From Maratus speciosus (Eukaryota > Arthropoda > Arachnida > Araneae > Salticidae): a DNA stretch of 64,000 nt. The position numbers and the translations under genes were made by a program. Below, one piece after another: positions 11,972 through 25,099 of this stretch. The DNA is taken from positions 212,239,748-212,303,747 of the forward strand of contig OZ010794.1 in the NCBI GenBank assembly GCA_963932465.1. Reading direction: 5' to 3'. The notes under the pieces are model-generated. The model was not told the origin of the DNA. It worked only from the letters and a program-made list of their open reading frames with translations, and did no database searches. The stretch's first letter is position 1. Each line of letters opens with the position of its first letter.

Positions 11972-12363
11972 TGTGTCATTCTTTAGGATGTGGCAACAGG
12001 AAAGAAACGATTGAATTAGAATATTTAAATAAACAATTAAATTTTAAAATAAAAAAACCCGACTACGTAAAAAGCGAACTAATTAATTATTTTTCATCAA
12101 TGTGGAACTATTTTTTTTTCAATTCCTACTATTAGCTCACACTCTCGCTATATATATCTTATTCAAATTTTCATTCGTTAATAAAATACTTATTATTCAT
12201 CCAATCAAGCTCAATTTTTTAAAAACTTGTAGTGGATGACACTTGATGTTAATCCAATTTTTTCAAATATTTATTCATTAATTAAATTCAAATAATTAAT
12301 TTTCAATAATCGAGAGAGCCCTCTTCTAGATCAAGGTGTTTTAAGACCGAGAGAGCCTTCTTC
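11972..12363. other. AT-rich non-coding DNA, no gene seen
   Basis: The 62-codon frame at 11947-12135 begins inside the preceding MITE and has no domain. A short direct repeat, cgagagagcc(c/t)tctt, occurs at about 12310 and 12349. Confidence 0.5.
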
Positions 12364-12580
12364 TTAACCCCTTAATTCTCGCTCCCGAGATATTCTCGGG
12401 CTGTGTCTTTTACTCAAATTGTTTGATTCCCACCAGTTTTATAAAATAGTGAAATTGGCTATATTTTAGTATCGTTTTTACTGTCATTAAATAAGGTGAA
12501 TATTTCTTTTTCATAAAAGTGGTGCCAATGAGCAATTTGAATTATTCAACCGTAATTTAATTCGAGCGTTAAGGGGTTAA
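12364..12580 (+). mobile_element. TTAA-flanked MITE, family 1 (copy 1)
   Basis: 217 bp including TTAA at both ends. Termini are ttaaccccttaa and ttaaggggttaa. Near the left end sits a 17-bp palindrome, cccgagatattctcggg (12384-12400). Inside are caccagttttataaaa, attaaataaggtgaat and aaaagtggtg. TTAA target sites are characteristic of piggyBac-type transposition. Other copies are at 43027-43243 and, inverted, 30967-31319. Confidence 0.8.
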
Positions 12581-13359
12581 TCAAGGCATTTTAAGCGCCA
12601 CTCAAGAAGAAAGAAGAACTAGAGAGAAAAAAAAATTCTCTTATTGACCTAAGTAAGAATTGACATAAAATATTTTTTTTATATTACTTGTTTATATTAC
12701 TTACATATTTTTTTAATTTCCTTATATTGATGACTTTTAAGTTGTGTTTAATTGTTAGTTCCTATCTATAAACACTGTTTTGATGAGGTCTATAGATGTC
12801 TATGATGGTTAGAGTTGCAGTAAAACTAGAGATCCTACATACATAACTTCCAGGTTGTATATTATTTTAACGGAGCTTCTGACTGTAAAATAGTCAATGA
12901 AACATCGTCTTCATTTTGAAAGACCTATCCAATGATATGCCACTCAATAGGGTGCGTAAATTTGTTTTCTTCTCTACCACCATTTTGTATTTTACGGCCG
13001 CCATTTTGAATTTATAAAAACAAAACCTAGCCTATAACCACCGGGCCGTTAAGACGAATTGATAGAGACCTCATTCATTAAAATCCATCCAGCCGTTGGG
13101 ATGTTTCGAGGTTATAAAGAAATCCACATACACAGGTACGTGTGAAACACATAATCCTTCTTTTCAGTAAAGGTATTTCTATATATTAAATTATGGAAGG
13201 TGGTATATAAAAGGGATAAATAGTGGTCTGGTGAATTTTTAAAGTAGGCAGCGATCTTTTGCACGTTCTAAAACGTATGTACATCAAGTTTCGTGCAAAT
13301 CGGTCAAAAATTGAAGATTTGTATAAAGGACATACACACAGAGAACAACTTATATATAT
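12581..13359. other. AT-rich non-coding DNA, no gene seen
   Basis: Short patches such as ttttacggccgccatttt near 12990 look like decayed repeat ends. No gene, tRNA or paired termini found. Confidence 0.5.
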
Positions 13360-13367
13360 ATATAGAT

Positions 13368-13516
13368 CAGGGGTGTCAAACTGTGGCCCGCCGGATACCA
13401 CTAAAATTTTATAGTTATCTTTGCCTTATCTAATCGTCGAATTTCTGCGATTCAACTTGTAGACAATTTCTTTAAAATTTTAGTGGTATTTGGCGGGCCA
13501 CAGTTTGACACCCCTG
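13368..13516. mobile_element. hAT-type MITE, family G (copy 1)
   Basis: A 149-bp near-palindrome. Left end caggggtgtcaaactgtggc, right end its reverse complement, with long arms including ggataccactaaaatttt. The exact 8-bp duplication atatagat lies at 13360-13367 and 13517-13524. Copies 2 and 3 are at 30980-31127 and 34803-34951. The 71-codon minus-strand frame at 13186-13401 overlaps the arm and is not a gene. Confidence 0.92.
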
Positions 13517-13576
13517 ATATAGATGTACGAGTAAATATTGTCGCATGATGCTTTATTTATAAATTGATACGGTGTA

Positions 13577-13580
<4 letters not shown>

Positions 13581-13614
<34 letters not shown>
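13581..13614. repeat. (TA)n microsatellite
   Basis: About 17 TA/AT dinucleotides immediately before the 'actagc' head of the large duplication. Confidence 0.9.
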
Positions 13615-13616
<2 letters not shown>

Positions 13617-14866
13617 TAGCAGGCTATGCCCGCTGCGCTGGTCAATATTTACAAATGAACCTTGGATTAAACTAAATGGTGAATTTGAACTTGTATTTTA
13701 ATCAATACGGATCTTCAGCTTGACCTTGTACATTACTGAAAACGATGCGAACGCCATTGCGATATAATGTTATCTTATCCGTTGGACAAAATTTAGCAAT
13801 TAAGAAGTAATTGTTTTAGTTGATTATAAACAGCGCACTTATGGTCGGGTAATGAGACCGTTATGACAACAGGAATTAATACCTCTGTAACTAATCAACT
13901 TATAATGAAATCGTATATACTAACACCATTCCTAAAAGTCATGTAACAGGATCACTTGTAACAAAATATGTTCTGTAGATTTTTTTAAAAAGGCTAAACT
14001 TTCATAATCAGGTTCACTTAATTTTTGAACTTTTACTGTTGCTCTATAACTAAGTACCCTTGAACAATATGTATACACTAAAACCTTTCCAAAATTATTA
14101 CCTAACTAATTGTGGTATATCCTACGAAAGTATTATAAACAATCGGAATGAAATACAAATTTCCGTTGTAAATATATAGTAGATGATGATGATGCGATTT
14201 TGTGTAATAGAATTCATAGTAAAGTTTTCGCTTAAAACAAAAACGATGCTTTCAACATTAAAGCTAATACACCAATATGTGAAGTATCCGATTACGGAAG
14301 GTTAACTTCAAATCTCATGAGCAACTACTCAAAGAAAAGTGAATATGTGGCTTTTGTGATACTTTTATGTCAGCCGGGCGCAGGTAATAAATCAATAAAG
14401 ATTGTTTTCATAGCATATTCTTATTTTATTATTTTCATTTAAAACACAAACCTTTCACTCATTTAATTTAAAATTCATGCCTTATACTAATTTCATTTAA
14501 AAAACTGAAAAGATAAACAATAATAAAAAATAATGCCATAATTAAAAGCAAAAAAATATTTTTAATTTACATACGCAAAATGTAACTACTGCTACTGGGA
14601 ATTTTAAAAATGCTATCAGCGAGATGTGCGCACGGTTGTTATAAATGTACCCATTTTTTCTTCTTATCGAGGAGCAATTTATAAATCGCACAATATTATT
14701 CCAATTCCAGTTTCTTTCAATGAGGAACCTATGACCGGAAAAAATGGAAAAAGACTCTTGTAGATTCTTCGGATGACGGCATCTGACGCCATAAACCGAG
14801 TTGATATATATGAAAATAATTTTTAAGTCGTTACAAACATTGCTTTCATACTTAAATATTTTCATT

Positions 14867-15150
14867 GGTACTACTTGTTATCCCGTCGACCAATTTCGCC
14901 AAATTATATAAATCGCCAAACCATTCGCCAAATTATATAAATTGACATAATCTTTATTTTAAATAACGAAATAACAAATAAATTAGTATAAAATTAATAA
15001 AAATACAAATGAAACGTCGAAATTATAATCACTTGATGACGTAAACACGTGTAGTTTGTTTACATTCAAGTGAATTTGATATTTACGATCAACCATTAAT
15101 CTTATAGTTTGACGATAGATTTTTGGTCGACGGAATATCTAAGTAGTACC
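14867..15150. mobile_element. MITE inside duplication unit 1
   Basis: The 284-bp segment begins ggtactacttgttatcccgt and ends with the imperfect reverse complement (gtcgacggaatatctaagtagtacc). The flanks ttttcatt and ttttccatt may be a target duplication of about 8-9 bp. Two ccaaattatataaat phrases repeat inside. Confidence 0.6.
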
Positions 15151-16688
15151 TTTTCCATTTTTGTTTTATAACGCTAAATTCTCAGTAATTTTTTCCCTTT
15201 TATTTTACATAAAATCACTATTTTTTTAAAAAATTAAGATGCTTGCATTTTTATTTCAAACTCATAGAGCCGTTTTTATTTTTTAGCCAAAAGGATTGAT
15301 TTGAATTTTTTCCGTTGCTAGAGTAACGGATGTAATGATAGATATTTTGAGGTTTAGATGCCAAAGACACCGCCAAATTAGAAAAATACGAAATGTGTCA
15401 TGAACTGTTGGACTTATAAACATTTATTTGGTAGCATTCGATTCAGCATACAAAACTACATTAAAATATGCTATCATTTGACGCATAATTTTGATATTCG
15501 ATTTTTTTCCCCTCCCCGTGCAAAAACCATTAGGGGTGACACTTTAGAAAATCCTTTCTTAGCAGAAGTGTATGTCATAAGAAGTATTTTTACCACGATT
15601 TTCAAGATTTTAGGTTCAGTAGTTTGCGCTGTGCGTTAATTAGTCCCCTAATCCAGACTTTATTTTATATACTATATTAGATATGCGATTTTGCGGTGAA
15701 TCGATGATCGAAAATTAGCCCAATATCCTTTGAAATATTACATAACAGAGGAGAAAGTACGAAGAAAGACGAAGAAGAAATGACGAATTACAAAAGACTT
15801 GTAATTTTTTTTTTTCAAAATGTTGAATTTTTCCATAGTAACGTATTAAAACATAAATTTCCTTAAAAATTATCTTTTTTGATTAGATTTCGAATCTGTG
15901 AATTTTCCTATAAATGAAATTGGCGATATGACTTGAGAAAACAGATAATATTTGCTTAAATAAAATGGGTAATATTCGTTGATCTGAGTTCGAGTTTATA
16001 AATATCACATGCTTTCGGAATTACGGCGAAAAACATTTTAAAAAGTATGAAATTATTTTACAATATGTATGTGTGGCAGAAATTCACACTGAAATTTAAG
16101 TATTCGATTCCATTTTTAAAATATTAACTGATATCTATATAAGTTACAATTGAATATGAAAATGTACTCAAAAAATGATCTCTTTCACCTAAAAAAACAC
16201 CATTTGTGAGAACATCCTCAAGCTAATGTCACGCTTATGCATTTTTGGCTTAAAATCACATTGTTTGACGGCAAAAGAAAAATAAAAAATTGTAAAGAAA
16301 CAAATAGTAATTACACATGTGACTCACAATTACATCTGCTTGTTTCTTCTATAAGTCACGTGATGGGACAATTAGATATAAAAAAAAAGAAAAGAACAGA
16401 ACAGAAAGAAAATGTCGTTAAAATTTCATCTAATCAAATTTTCAGATTCGTTTCCATATCTAACGCAAGCGATAAAGAGCCAAATATTGCGTATCAAGTG
16501 TAATATTTCTTATTAAATTAATTTTTAAGCATTACAAATATTTCTTTCAGGTTTTGATTAAATGTTTCCGTTTTTTAATATTATCACTCATTAAAACGGA
16601 TTTTCTTCTTCTTTTTTTCTTTTTTTTTTTTCATTTAAATAAAATTAGTAACAGTTTTTCTTTTATTTTTCGAGGTTTAATATCCGTT

Positions 16689-16692
<4 letters not shown>

Positions 16693-16722
<30 letters not shown>
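16693..16722. repeat. Poly-T tract
   Basis: About 30 T in unit 1. The corresponding tract in unit 2 is about 25 T at 20682-20706, so the length differs between the copies. Confidence 0.9.
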
Positions 16723-16725
<3 letters not shown>

Positions 16726-17593
16726 CAACGATGAATTTCGCCAAGAAATAAAATGGTAACCTTATCGCTCAAAATAACAGAATTTTCCGTCATAATTCTA
16801 AAACTAATATAGGTAGAATAATATGTTATAGATTAAAACCTTCCCTGAAACAATACCTATCTAACGGTATAGGTTCCGTAAAAATCCATGCAGTAGAACT
16901 CGAAATCTAGGCGTTCGGAACGAAATTTCCGTTTCGATTTTATATATATAATAGATAATAGAATAGATAATAGATTTTATATATATATAATAAAATAGAT
17001 AATAGATTATGTGTTATGAACTATCTCAAAGTTTAAAACAGATCGCATTGTTAGATTTCCTAATTTTAACAATATCGCGTTATGTTAGTTCCACATTCCA
17101 CCACCAGGGAGCGCACTCTATTCTTAACGAAAGCGTATCTGAACGAAACTCCTTCATGCAACCTTTCCGTAGATACATGAATCGGGAGGGTGGCGGTCTT
17201 AACCAATAATTTAAGATAATTGCTGAAATTACTACGAAAAATATTTTAATGGGGCTTCTACGCGGGCATCTAATAGAGTTAGAGGAAATCGGAAGACGTC
17301 AAAATAATCGCGGGGAAAAGTTTGCTTGGGTGCTTTGGAGCTACTTTTGGCGCGAGATCTAAGCTCTACGACCAATAGGAGCCCAGATATTTAAGGAAAT
17401 ATGAAGTAACAAAGTCAAAAATAATAGAGTTTTCCGTAATAATTCTTAACTAATCTAGGTAGAATGATGTATTATAGCTTAAAACCTTCCCTGGAACGAT
17501 ACCTATCTAACGGTATAAGTTCCGTAAAAATCCATGCGGTAGAACTCGAAATCTCGGCGTTCGGAACGAAATTTCCGTTTGGATTATATATAT

Positions 17594-20500
17594 ACTAGCA
17601 GGCTATGCCCGCTGCGCTGGTCAATATTTCCAAATGAACCTTGGATTAAAGTAAATGGTGAATTTGAACTTGTATTTTAAACAATATGGATCTTCAGCTT
17701 GACCTTGCACATTACTGAAAACGATGCGAACGCCATTGCGATATAATGTTATCTTAAGCGTTGGAAAAAATTTAGCAATTAAGAAGTAATTGTTTTAGTT
17801 GAATATAAACAGCGCACTTATGGTCGGGTAATGAGACCGTTATGACAACAGGAATTAATACATCTGTAACTAATCAACATATAATGAAATCGTATATACT
17901 AACACCATTCCTAAAAGTCATGCAACAGGGCCACTTGTAACAAAATATGTTCTGTAGATTTTTTTAAAAAGGCTAAACTTTCATAATCAGGTTCACTTAA
18001 TTTTTGAACTTTTACTGTTGCTCTATAACTACATACCCTTGAACAATATGTATACACTAAAACCTTTCCAAAATTATTACCTAACTAATTGCGGTATATC
18101 CTACGAAAGTATTATAAACAATCGGAATGAAATACAAATTTCCGTTGTAAATATATAGTAGATCATGATGATGCGATTTTGTGTAATAGAATTCATAGTA
18201 AAGTTTTCGTTTCAAACATAAACGATGCTTTCAACATTAAAGCTAATACACCAATATGTGAAGTATCCGATTACGGAAGGTTAACTTGAATTCTCATGAG
18301 CAACTACTCAAAGAAAAGTGAATATGTGGCTTTTGTGATACTTTTATGTCAGCCGGGCGCAGGTAATAAATCAATAAAGATTGTTTTCATAGCATATTCT
18401 TATTTTATTATTTTCATTTGAAACACAAACCTTTCACTCATTTATTTAAAATGCATGCCTTATACTAATTTCATTTAAAAAACTGAAAAGATAAACAATA
18501 ACAGGAAATAATGCCATAATTAAAAGCAAAAAAATATTTTTAATTTACATACGCAAAATGTAACTACTGCTACTGGGAATTTTTAAAATGCTATCAGCGA
18601 GATGTGTGCACGGTTGTTATAAATGTACCCCTTTTTTCTTCTTATCGAGGAGCAATTTAAAAATCGCACAATATTATTCCAATTCCAATTTCTTTCATTG
18701 AGGAACCTATGACCGGTAAAAATGGAAAAAGACTCTTGTAGATTCTTCGGATGATGGCATCTGACGTCATAAACCGAGTTTATATATATGAAAATAATTT
18801 TTAAGTCGTTACAAACATTGCTTTCATACTTAAATATTTTCATTGGTACTACTTGTTATCCCGTCGACAAATTTTGCCAAATTATATAAGTCGCCAAACC
18901 ATTCGCCAAATTATATAAATTGACATAATCTTTATTTTAAATAACGAAATAACAAATAAATTAGTAAAACATTAATAAAAATACAAATAAAACGTCGAAA
19001 TTAAAATCACTTGATGACGTAAACACGTGTAGTTTGTTTAAATTCAAGTGAATTTGATATTTACGATCAACCATTATTGGCATTTAATCTTATAGTTTGA
19101 CGATAGATTTTTGGTCGACGGAATATCTAAGTAGTACTTTTTTCATTTTTGTTTTATAACGCTAAATTCTCAGTAATTTTTTCCCTTTTATTTTACATAA
19201 ATTCACCATTTTTTTTAAAAATTAAGATGCTTGCATTTTTATTTCAAACTCATAGAGCCGTTTTTAATTTTTAGCCAAAAGGGTTGATTTGAATTTTTTC
19301 CGTTGCTAGAGTAACGGATGTAATGATAGATATTTTGAGGTTTAGATGCCAAAGGCACCGCCAAATTAGAAAAATATGAAATGTGTCATGAACTGTTGGA
19401 CTTATAAAAATTTATTTGGTAGCATTCGATTCAGCATACAAAACTACATTAAAATATGCTATCATTTGACGCATAATTTTGATATTCGATTTTTTCCCCC
19501 ACCCCGTGCAAAAACCATTAGGGGTGAAACTTTAGAAAATCCTTTCTTAGCAGAAGTTTATGTCATAAGAAGTATTTTTACCACGATTTTCAAGATTTTA
19601 GGTTCAGTAGTTTGCGCTTTGCGTTAATTAGTCCCCTAATCCAGACTTTATTTTATATACTATATTAGATATGCGATTTTGCGGTGAATCGATGATCAAA
19701 AATTAGTCCAATATCATTTGAAATGTTACATAACAGAGGAGAAAGTACGAAGAAAGACGAAGAAGAAATGACGAATTACAAAAGACTTGTAATTTTTTTT
19801 TCAAAATGTTGAATTTTTCCATAGTATAACGTATTAAAACATAAATTTCCTTAAAAATTATCTTTATTTCCTAGATTTCGAATCTGTGAATTTTCCTATA
19901 AATGAAATTGGCGATATGACTTGAGAAAAAATGAAATAAACAATAGATAATATTTGCTTAAATAAAATGGGTAATATTCGTTGATCTGAGTTCGAGTTTA
20001 TAAATATCACATGCTTTCGGAATTACGGCGAAAAACATTTTAAAAAGTATGAAATTATTTTACAATATGTATGTGTGGCAGAAATTCACACTGAAATTTA
20101 AGTATTCGATTCCATTTTTAAAATATTAACTGATATCTATATAAGTTACAATTGAATATGAAAATGTACTCAAAAAATGATCTCTTTCACCTAAAAAAAC
20201 ACTATTTGTGAGAACATCCTCAAGCTAATGTCACGCTTATGCATTTTTGGCTTAAAATCACATTGTTTGGCGACAAAAGAAAAATAAAAAATTGTAAAGA
20301 AACAAATAGTAATTACACATGCGACTCACAATTACATCTGCTTGTTTCTTCTATAAGTCACGTGATGGGACAATTAGATATAAAAAAAAAGAAAAGAACA
20401 GAACAGAAAGAAAATGTCGTTAAAATTTCATCTAATCAAATTTTCAGATTCGTTTCCATATCTAACGCAAGCGATAAAGAGCCAAATATTGCGTATCAAG

Positions 20501-21572
20501 TGTAATATTTCTTATTAAATTAATTTTTAAGCATTACAAATATTTCTTCCAGGTTTTGATTAAATGTTTCCGTTTTTTTAATATTATCACTCATTAAAAC
20601 GGATTTTCTTCTTCTTTTTTTCATTTAAATAAAATTGGTTACAGTTTTTCTTTTATTTTTCGAGGTTTAATAGCCGTTTCATTTTTTTTTTTTTTTTTTT
20701 TTTTTTAATCAACGATGAATTTTGCCAAGAAATAAAATGGTAACCTTATCGCCCAAAATAACAGAATTTTCCGTCATAATTCTAAAACTAATATAGGTAG
20801 AATAATGTGTTATAGCTTAAAACCTTCCCTGAAACAATACCTATCTAACGGTATATGTTCCGTAAAAATCCATGCAGTAGAACTCGAAATCTAGGCGTTC
20901 GGAACGAAATTTCCGTTTGGATTTTATATATATAATAGATAATAGAATAGATAATAGATTTTATATATATATAATAGAATAGATAATAGATTATGTGTTA
21001 TGAACTATCTCAAAGTTTAAAACAGATCGCATTGTTAGATTTCCTAATTTTAACAATATCGCGTTATGTTAGTTCCACATTCCACCACCAGGGAGCGCAT
21101 TCTATTCTTAACGGAAGCGTATCTGAACGAAACTCCTTCATGCAACCTTTCCGAAGATACATGAATCGGGAGGGTGGCGGTCTTAACCAATAATTTAAGA
21201 TAATTGCTGAAATTACTACGAAAAATATTTTAAAGGGGCCCTACGCGGGCCCCTAATAGAGTTAGAGGAAATCGGAAGACGGCAAAATAATCGCGGGGAA
21301 AAGTTTGCTTGGGTGCTTCGGAGCTACTTTTGGCGCGAGATCTAAGCTCTACGACCAATAGGAGACCAGATATTTAAGGAAATATGAAGTAACAAAGTCC
21401 AAAATAACAAAATTTTCCGTAATCATTCTATAACTAATCTAGGTAGAATGATGTGTTATAGCTTAAAACCTTCCCTGAAATGATACCTATCTAACGGTAT
21501 AAGTTCTGTCAAAATCCATGCGGTAGAACTCGAAATCTCGGCGTTCGGAACGAAATTTCCATTTGGATTATA
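17594..21572 (+). repeat. 3,979-bp tandem duplication, unit 2
   Basis: Repeats unit 1 in the same order and orientation from actagcaggctatgcccgct to ggaacgaaatttcc. It then runs into an ataatagataatag stretch instead of another head. Small indels distinguish it: an added ttggca near 19078, a shorter poly-T, and a shortened pyrimidine tract near 20610. The right limit is set where the terminal block ends and is uncertain by tens of bases. Confidence 0.85.
18845..19138. mobile_element. MITE inside duplication unit 2
   Basis: Counterpart of 14867-15150 with the same ggtactacttgttatcccgt start. The right end has lost the final CC (gtagtactttttt), so it is slightly decayed relative to unit 1. Confidence 0.6.
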
Positions 21573-22259
21573 TATATATAATAGATAATAGATAATAAAT
21601 ATTGCAGTTTTTTACAAAATTTTACCTAAGCAACTTAGAAATTCGACGTAAGTAAAATTAAAATTACGTAAAACTTTATGGAACGCATTGCTTACGTAAG
21701 TCCGGGGATGCCTTTATTATGAAATATTTTGATACAGTATACCAGGGTTCATAATCTTGCATACTTCTGAATCTATATATTTTAGATTAGTAAATTTCGC
21801 CTCATTTAATTGTGAAATTCCGAGATTTAAAAAGAAAAAAAATTCTTTTTTAAATACTGGTATCCGAAAGTAAGTAAGCACCCACACGAGCCCTCAATTT
21901 AGCCCTCCTAAATATGATAACTTGAATTCCCGCCTTCCTCTCTATGCAGAACCTGATTACCACCAGAGCAAACTACTTGCGGTTTTTTATATTTTTTTCC
22001 CGAGTGAACTAAATAAGGTATATAAGAGAATTAAATAAGGAAGAAAAGTTTCATTATAGAAATTTTTAAAAAATGTACGCAGCCTATTTTTAATCTATAT
22101 AATTTTTGCTTACATTTTCACATACAGTAAACTCCCAATAATCCGGGGGGAGGATCATCCGTTATCGGTCTTCCTTACTTTTATTTATTTTTGTTTATTT
22201 ATTTATTTTGACGATATATTACGGAAGCACGTATTTGGAAGGAAAATGCATAAGTAACG

Positions 22260-22480
22260 ATCAGATATTCTTGACAGTATTTATGAGATAAATTCAGATT
22301 TAATCAATATACGTCAGTAAAAATCCTGCATTTGGAATGTCAATGAATATAACATCGTCGAATGGTTTGTTTGTGAAGCCAATGATTCAGGCTTTGACCA
22401 TATTACGAATGAATAATTAGTAGATGGAGCTTTAGGCGTGGTTCTGGAGAATAGTCAGAAAGTGAAGGAAAAGACACAGC
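22260..22480 (+). pseudogene. Possible pogo/Tigger transposase remnant (C-terminal part)
   Basis: Reading from about 22270 gives a stop-interrupted stretch that includes ILDSIYEIN and, further on, IVEWFVCEANDSGFDHITNE. From general knowledge, pogo/Tigger transposases end with a helix containing an I.AI..IN pattern and then an acidic W....D....TDE.IV segment, and this stretch resembles that. The resemblance is weak. Two in-frame stops are present and no catalytic core was found. It agrees with the pogo-like ends outside it. It could still be chance. Confidence 0.3.
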
Positions 22481-22729
22481 AGCAAGTGAGCTACGAGGCT
22501 ACTGCAGCAGACATGACGGGAAAATTCAATACCTGGAGGAAGAAGACGGTGCTTCTAATTATGACAAAATGTTGTTAAAGAAACTGCAATCTCAAATAAA
22601 ACAAGTGGGTAAGTGTGATCATACATCGCACAAAGGGTTTCGTTTAATATTCCTTTCAAAACACTTTCTTTCAAAACGTCCAGTACATTTATCGCCATGG
22701 AATACCTTCTAAATTTTGGCAAACACATC

Positions 22730-24850
22730 CTAAACTATGTTAAAGTTTCAAACATATTCGCCTTGTTATATTTCCTAATTTTGTTCGCCCCCCCCCCAAA
22801 AAAAATGCTACGATATATCAAATGACGGGTATCTGCCAAATTTAGAAAAGTGCCCCCCTTGGGGGGGAGTGGGCATGGTCACCATGATTTTTGACGCGGC
22901 CTGATTTTAAAAATTTATGTTATGTTTTATAAGCCATATTAAAGTTTCAAACAGATCGTCCAGCTATATTTCCTAATTTTGTTCGCGCACCTCCCTCAAC
23001 CCCCCCCCTCCTCGAAATGCGACGCGCCCTTCTTCTTTATAATTTATTATCGTGTGTTATAAAGTATCTTAAAGTTTAAAACAGATTGAATTGTTAGATT
23101 TCGTACTTTAAATAAAATCGCGGTCTGTTAATTCCACATTCCACCACCAGGGAGCGCACTGTATTCTTAACAAAAGAGTATCTGAACGAAACTCCTTTAC
23201 ACAACCCATTAGTAGATATGTTACTCGAGGGGGTGGCGGTCTTCAGCAAGAATTTAAGATAATTGTTGAAATACTATTCGGAAATAGTGATAATTTAACT
23301 TTTGACATATTTATATTTAATAAGTATAAGTAGCATGTATCTGAGGACTCCATCAAAAAACGCACCTGAAACGGTATGAAACAAAAAAGAAATATTTTGC
23401 CCCTCCCCCTCTCCCCACCTTCCCGAAATTTCACGCGCCATTTTTTATAAACTTTTTCTAATGTGTTATAAACTATCGTAAAATTTCAAACAGATCGCCT
23501 TGTTATATTTCCTAATTTTAACAAAAATGTTAGTTCCACATTCCACCACCAGGGAGCGCACTCTATTCTTAACGAAACTGTATCGGAAGGAAACTCCGTT
23601 AAACAACCTATAAGTAGATATGTTACTCGAGGTGGTGGCGGTCTTAATAAGAAATTAAGATATTTGCTGAAATTACTATTAGGAAATAGTGGTAACTAAA
23701 CTTTAGACAATTTTATATTAAATAAGTAGCATATATCTCAGGACTCCCTCAAAAAGTCACCTAAGGCGGTCAGAAACGCTAATTTTTTAAATAGAAATCT
23801 AGCGCCCCCCCCCTCTCCCCGGAATTTCGCGTGTCATTCTTTCTTACACTTTATCTTATGTGTTATAAAATATCTTAAAGTTTCAAACAGATCGACTTGT
23901 TAGACTTCCTAATTTTAACAAAATCGCGTTATGTTAGTTCCACATTCCACCACCAGGGAATGCACTCTATTCTTAACAAAAGCATATCTGAACGAAACTC
24001 CTTTACGCAATCTTTCCGTAGATAGATGGGTCGGGATGGTGGCGGTCTTAAACAAGAATTTAAAATATTTGCTGCGGTAACAAACGCTAAGATTTTAAAA
24101 ATAATTCTAGTTTAACAAAAATGTTAGTTCCACATTCCACCACCAGGGAGCGCACTCTATTCTTAACAAAACTGTATCGGAAGGAAACTCCGTTAAACAA
24201 CCTATAAGTAGATATGTTACTCGAGGTGGTGGCGGTCTTAATAAGAAATTAAGATATTTGCTGAAATTACTATTAGGAAATAGTGGTAACTAAACTTTAG
24301 ACAATTTTATATTAAATAAGTAGCATATATCCCAGGACTCCCTCAAAAAGTCACCTAAGGCGGTCAGAAACGCTAATTTTTTAAATAGAAATCTAGCGCC
24401 CCCCCTCTCCCCGGAATTTCGCGTGTCATTCTTTCTTACACTTTATCTTATGTGTTATAAAATATCTTAAAGTTTCAAGCAGATCGACTTGTTAGACTTC
24501 CTAATTTTAACAAAATCGCGTTATGTTAGTTCCACATTCCACCACCAGGGAATGCACTCTATTCTTAACAAAAGCATATCTGAACGAAACTCCTTTACGC
24601 AATCTTTCCGTAGATAGATGGGTCAGGATGGTGGCGGTCTTAAACAAGAATTTAAAATATTTGCTGCGGTAACAAACGCTAAGATTTTAAAAATAATTCT
24701 AGCTCCCTCCCCCCTCCTCGAAATATCACACTCCATTCTTTTTTACACTTTTTTCTATGTGTTATAAACTATCTTAAAGTTTCAAACAGACTGAGTGGCG
24801 GTCTTAACCAATAATTCAAGATATTTCCTGAAATTACTATTAGAAAATAG
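22730..24850 (+). repeat. Array of CCACCAGGGAGCGC-bearing units
   Basis: A unit starting atgtgttataaactatctta, then tttcctaattttaacaaaat, then ccacattccaccaccaggga and ending gtggcggtctta, recurs at about 23045, 23460, 23855 and 24445, with partial copies at about 22730, 22920, 24115 and 24755. C-rich spacers lie between units. The same unit occurs once in each 4-kb duplication unit (about 16995 and 20985). It is not coding; the short frames across it are shadows. Confidence 0.8.
23521..24708 (+). repeat. 594-bp tandem duplication within the array
   Basis: Bases 23521-24114 are repeated almost exactly at 24115-24708. The match includes shared idiosyncrasies such as acctaaggcggtcagaaacg and the changed gggaatgcactc. 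It is much more similar than neighbouring units, so it is a recent local duplication. Confidence 0.85.
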
Positions 24851-25099
24851 TGGTATGAAGTAAACTTTCTGATGATGAATGAGTTATACTTATCTCATAT
24901 CGCTGTTGAAAAAGCCCAGGCAAATTATTAGATTTCCTAATTTAAGTTAATTCGTGGTTAAATAAGCGTCTCTTCATTTTAATCGATGCATTTGATAGGA
25001 ATAAACCGATTAATTAAATAATAATTAATATTTCAGCTTGTAATTAAGATAGGACTTAGATATGGGTATCAATGAAATCAGCGAGAAATTTGACATCGG

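Larger units (their letters stand above)
13615..17593 (+). repeat. 3,979-bp tandem duplication, unit 1
   Basis: Begins actagcaggctatgcccgct and ends just before the same head recurs at 17594. The two units can be followed side by side to the end of unit 2, with scattered substitutions and short indels. In order, a unit holds the head, a 284-bp inverted-repeat element, AT-rich DNA, a poly-T tract, a terminal block (ccttccctgaaacaatacct ... ggaacgaaatttccg), a CCACCAGGGAGCGC-bearing unit, and the terminal block again. The paired open frames (14542/18583, 15400/19376, 16237/20239, 17009/20993) reflect the duplication. None shows a domain. Confidence 0.9.

Noticed and set aside
16237..20505. 88-codon frames conserved between two places (16237-16503 and 20239-20505)
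   Set aside because: They lie at equal positions in the 4-kb tandem duplication, begin at alternative positions with no upstream gene structure and show no domain; conservation reflects duplication of DNA.
17009..21193. 66-codon frames with nearly identical products at 17009-17209 and 20993-21193
   Set aside because: They fall in the CCACCAGGGAGCGC unit, whose other copies in 23-24.8 kb do not keep the frame.
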